A DNA stretch of 14,741 nucleotides from a candidate division CSSED10-310 bacterium (lineage in GTDB: Bacteria > CSSED10-310 > JAFGDC01): positions 1 to 14,741 of the forward strand of contig JAFGDC010000395.1 in the NCBI GenBank assembly GCA_016932295.1, given 5' to 3'. Positions 11,953 through 14,741 of this stretch are shown one piece after another (positions within the stretch are counted from its first letter, which is position 1; each line of letters begins with the position of its first letter). The notes beneath the pieces were generated by a model. The model was not told the DNA's origin and ran no database searches. It was given only the letters and a program-made list of their open reading frames with translations. Position numbers and translations under genes: made by a program.

Positions 11953-14661
11953 TCATCCCATCAGGCGCGGATTGCCCTCAGCCAGGATATCGATCAGTCC
12001 CTTGTCAAAGTAATCGGTGGACTTGGCTATCTGCGGACCGACCTTCTCTTCGTACAGTTTTTTACCGCGCGTGATTTCCTGGGCCAGCAACTTGGCGATG
12101 GAGCGCTGGCTCCTGGCGATATCGAGGGTATCCTGGTTGTAAATCATGATGTCGGTGATGATGGTTCGAGCCAGCCGGCGGGCGCGTTCCCGCTGTTTCT
12201 TGTCGTCTTCAGCCGGCGCGGTCGACAAGCCGAGATCAACCTCTTCCTCGTCCTCATCCTCGCTCTCCGCCGGAAACGCATCAGAATCGCTGGATTCCCA
12301 CTCGAAGATCATCTCCGCGGAACCTTCACCCTCGACTTCCTCGACAATGTCGGACAACCAGTCATCAAAATCGCCCTGTTCAGTGGCTGAAGCGCCGGCA
12401 TGTGCCGGTGGGATGTCCGCCTTGTGGTGCTCTTCGTCGAAGAACGTCCCGGACATCAAGGCTTCCTCTGCTTCCTCCTCCAACTCCTTGAACATTTCCT
12501 CACCGGCTGCTTTTTCTGGCGCAATCGAGACTACTTCATCAGTAGATTCGAAATCGAGAATCTTTTCAGTCGCCGCTTCCCTGGCGACTTCCTGCGTCGA
12601 TTCGTGGAGTTTCTTACCGGTCGTCTTGGGAGAAGGGGTCCGTTTATCAGTGGATTGGATGAGTCCGAACGCTTCTTCAAGCGCTTCCATTTCTTCGGCC
12701 CTGGAACGATCCGTCGCAGCCGGCTGCTTCTCTTTCACCAAGTCGACCTGACGACTCGTCCGCTCACCTCTGTCCGGAGCCACCCGATCCGCCGGCTCCC
12801 GCTGCTCCGGCGGCTTTCCGCGCCCGGGCTTTGGCCGCGGACGTTTGGGGCGGCGCACGGCAGGGGATTCCTCTACACCGATCACATCGCGCAACAGACT
12901 GGACACCTCATCATCCACCGATGAATCAACCGCGGGTTTTGCCGCCGCCTCATCCTCCAGTCCCTTGACAATTTCACTTAATAATTGATCAGGTTCCTTC
13001 TGTGTCGATTTCGATGCCGGTTCCGGAGTGGACTCCTCAACCACGTGGGCGGCGGCGACCACAGCCTCGATCGTCAACTCCTCCACCCGGTGGGATTTTT
13101 CAGCAAGCCGGCGATCCATCACCGCATCAACTGGCGGCTCACTGGTCTCGGCATCGAGAGCTACCTCGGCATCGAGAGCCACCTCGGCATCGAGAGCCAC
13201 CTCGGCATCGAGAAACTCCTCGGCGACTTTTTCGGGAATCTCTTCTGTTTTCTTTTCTTCAACAATCACGGGCGGCATTTCAGACACAGGAGCGCCGTTA
13301 TCCAGCGTCGGGGTTTCGGCAGGCGCATCCGACGGTGCCGCCGCATCGCCGTTCACAGGCAGGAAGACTCCTTCTAAGACCGGAGGAGCGGTTTCGACGG
13401 AATCCTCCCGCACTTCCTCCGCCAGGGGTTCCTCCTCCAGGATTGTCCCGGTCTCCTCCGCTTTCTCCGCCGACGGATCAGATATCTCAGACGTCGCCGG
13501 TTCCGCAGCCTCCCACTCGTCAATCTGTTCCCCGGTGAGTTCATCCCCGTCTTCACCTATCCTGACGGGAGTACGCGACAGGTCCGCCACCTCTGCCGTC
13601 TCGGATTCCAACGCTGCGGCCGCCTCGTCCCGAGCCAATCCGCCTTCCGGACCATCAGGCGGCTCCAGTTCCGGTTCCATGCCGGGTTGTTCAACGATCT
13701 CTTCCATCTCGGTGGGAACCAGTCGTGCAGGTGTTTCCTCCACTGTCACGCCATCTTCCCGGACCGGTTCTCCGCGGCCCGCTGATGGTTTAGCAGCGAT
13801 CAGTAGATCATCGCCACCTGGTTCGTCCCGTTCCGCCCCCTTAGCTGACGCCGGCCGTGCGTGGTCCCCGACAACCGAAGCCTCCGCCTGTTCCTCATCG
13901 GGATACGCGTGCAGAGATGCATCCACTATCGTCTCAAGAATGCCCTGATCCATTTCGGATTGCACGGTTTCCGGCAATGCCGGGACCAGCGGCTCCTCCA
14001 TCTCGACGGGCAGTTGCAACTCTCGGATTGCTTCGATCTTATCTGTCACCAGATCATCGAGACTGATGTCGCCGGGCTGATCTTCCTGAACCACCTCATC
14101 GTCTATGTCTATCTGACCGGGCAATTCCAGCGCATCGGCAGACATCTCGTCCCTGAACCCATCGATCTCCAAATCCGGTATGGCATCCAGAGAGGTATCC
14201 TCCATCACCACTTCCAGATCGGAGTCATCCAGTTCGGCGCTCAGCGTAACGAATCGCTTGAGTTCATCGTCATCGATCAGATCGCTGTCCAGTTCACCGG
14301 AAAGTTCATCCGCGTTACCCGTTTCCATGGTTTCCGCGGATGCTCCTACCGCACCCGGTAACTCACCCGCCAGACCGCTACCAGCCACCTCTGCGAATTC
14401 CTCATCGATGGAAAGGGTGTCATCCTCGAACGCGAACTCATCGGACTCTTCCAGTTCCACTCCCTGATCTCGCAGCTCCGCCTCGATCGTTTCAGCGGAT
14501 TCGAGCGTCACCGCGATAGATGGGGGTTCTTCCTCCAACGCCTTCACGGCAACCGGCTCGATCTGCTGTGTCTTATTCCCGCGTGGCGCGAAAAACGTAA
14601 GGAAAATTCCCGCAAAGACTAGCAGCGCACCGATCACGGCGAGAACATAGATAACGGTCAT
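11953..14661 (-). CDS. Large acidic, low-complexity membrane-anchored protein with compact C-terminal domain
   Basis: 902 aa, function not recognised. One N-terminal transmembrane helix (~3-25) is followed by RGNK; by the positive-inside rule the long body would be cytoplasmic. Residues ~35-810 are extremely Glu/Asp/Ala/Val/Pro-rich and probably disordered, interrupted by a basic Pro/Arg patch (around 600-650, RRPKRPRPKPGRGKPP) and by a tandem DAEVAL repeat (~483-505). The last ~84 residues form a compact domain: ARRLARTIITDIMIYNQDTL, then LAQEITRGKKLYEEKVGPQI, and DYFDKGLIDILA. A similar terminal pattern occurs, to my memory, after zinc-ribbon or disordered regions in deltaproteobacterial-type proteins. 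The start has a GGAAGGGAG site. It is first in an operon with the TPR lipoprotein. A candidate -10 lies at 14704-14709. Confidence 0.8.
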   Translation of the reverse strand: MTVIYVLAVIGALLVFAGIFLTFFAPRGNKTQQIEPVAVKALEEEPPSIAVTLESAETIEAELRDQGVELEESDEFAFEDDTLSIDEEFAEVAGSGLAGELPGAVGASAETMETGNADELSGELDSDLIDDDELKRFVTLSAELDDSDLEVVMEDTSLDAIPDLEIDGFRDEMSADALELPGQIDIDDEVVQEDQPGDISLDDLVTDKIEAIRELQLPVEMEEPLVPALPETVQSEMDQGILETIVDASLHAYPDEEQAEASVVGDHARPASAKGAERDEPGGDDLLIAAKPSAGRGEPVREDGVTVEETPARLVPTEMEEIVEQPGMEPELEPPDGPEGGLARDEAAAALESETAEVADLSRTPVRIGEDGDELTGEQIDEWEAAEPATSEISDPSAEKAEETGTILEEEPLAEEVREDSVETAPPVLEGVFLPVNGDAAAPSDAPAETPTLDNGAPVSEMPPVIVEEKKTEEIPEKVAEEFLDAEVALDAEVALDAEVALDAETSEPPVDAVMDRRLAEKSHRVEELTIEAVVAAAHVVEESTPEPASKSTQKEPDQLLSEIVKGLEDEAAAKPAVDSSVDDEVSSLLRDVIGVEESPAVRRPKRPRPKPGRGKPPEQREPADRVAPDRGERTSRQVDLVKEKQPAATDRSRAEEMEALEEAFGLIQSTDKRTPSPKTTGKKLHESTQEVAREAATEKILDFESTDEVVSIAPEKAAGEEMFKELEEEAEEALMSGTFFDEEHHKADIPPAHAGASATEQGDFDDWLSDIVEEVEGEGSAEMIFEWESSDSDAFPAESEDEDEEEVDLGLSTAPAEDDKKQRERARRLARTIITDIMIYNQDTLDIARSQRSIAKLLAQEITRGKKLYEEKVGPQIAKSTDYFDKGLIDILAEGNPRLMG
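13147..13215. repeat. 18-bp in-frame tandem repeat (~3.8 copies) inside the acidic protein gene
   Basis: CTCGGCATCGAGAGCTAC and near-identical copies occupy 13147-13164, 13165-13182 and 13183-13200, with a partial fourth copy at 13201-13215. The copies differ by one base (T/C). On the coding (minus) strand each copy encodes six residues, giving repeated DAEVAL. Because the period is a multiple of three, copy-number changes would lengthen or shorten the protein without breaking the frame. Confidence 0.9.
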
Positions 14662-14741
14662 CGGGAGGCTCCCTTCCCAAGCGCCGGGCGGAATGACAAT
14701 GACATTGTATCTGAATACCGGTTCATGTACTCCCTTGATCC
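14662..14741 (-). promoter_or_regulatory. 5' region of the acidic-protein operon with candidate -10 and a palindrome over the ribosome site
   Basis: Read on the minus strand, TACAAT (complement of 14704-14709) matches 5/6 of a -10 box about 43 nt before the ATG; no convincing -35 lies at 16-18 nt, so the promoter call is weak. The GGGAG-C-CTCCC palindrome at 14664-14674 includes the probable ribosome binding sequence next to the start codon and could partly mask it. The window ends here. Confidence 0.3.

Noticed and set aside
13147..13215. CRISPR array
   Set aside because: The copies are directly adjacent with no spacers and lie inside a coding frame with a multiple-of-three period.
13002..13948. 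Long plus-strand open frames (178 aa and 306 aa) opposite the acidic protein
   Set aside because: They are shadows: Glu/Asp/Ala codons read in reverse give Ser/Arg/Pro-rich frames without stops. The minus frame has a TM, ribosome site and conserved-looking domain.

Overview
The window looks like a chromosomal piece of an uncultured or poorly studied Gram-negative bacterium. GC is moderate to high (mid-to-high 50s percent by eye) and coding is dense. There is a non-flagellar type III secretion (T3SS) export apparatus, a lipoprotein with a diderm-type signal, and a SpoIIE/RsbW/STAS partner-switching module. The mix recalls deltaproteobacteria-like or candidate-phylum lineages, but there is no rRNA or marker gene and I do not assign a taxon.

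Region 1 (1-5560, + strand) is a tightly packed T3SS operon in the classic P-Q-R-S-T-U order: the C-terminal part of a FliK/SctP-like ruler protein, SctQ, a FliO-like protein, SctR, SctS, SctT and SctU. Three features stand out. SctQ carries an N-terminal canonical FHA (phosphothreonine-binding) domain. It also contains an internal ATG with a perfect Shine-Dalgarno that would yield a separate 106-aa SctQ-C. A FliO-like gene sits between sctQ and sctR, which is its flagellar position, although SctR has non-flagellar hallmarks. A 31-codon ORF fills the sctT-sctU gap exactly, with stop/start overlaps at both ends. SctN, SctV, needle, translocon and secretin genes are not in the window.

Region 2 (5561-6029) is a non-coding stretch with a short REP-like repeat cluster, a bulged 12-bp hairpin and a good sigma70-type promoter (TTGTGA-17 nt-TATACT).

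Region 3 (6030-11022, + strand) is a signalling operon: an RsbW-like HATPase kinase, a STAS anti-anti-sigma protein, a large polytopic membrane protein with an extensive non-membrane domain (probable sensor), and a GAF-GAF-PP2C (SpoIIE/RsbU-type) phosphatase. A Mut7-C RNase/zinc-ribbon protein follows. Partner-switching modules of this type control T3SS in Bordetella (BtrU/V/W), so a regulatory link to Region 1 is a reasonable hypothesis; no sigma factor is visible here.

Region 4 (11122-14661, - strand, convergent) holds a two-gene operon: a 902-aa membrane-anchored, very acidic, low-complexity protein with a compact conserved-looking C-terminal domain and an in-frame 18-bp tandem repeat, followed 6 nt later by a TPR lipoprotein. 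I do not recognise their function; they may form an envelope-spanning pair.
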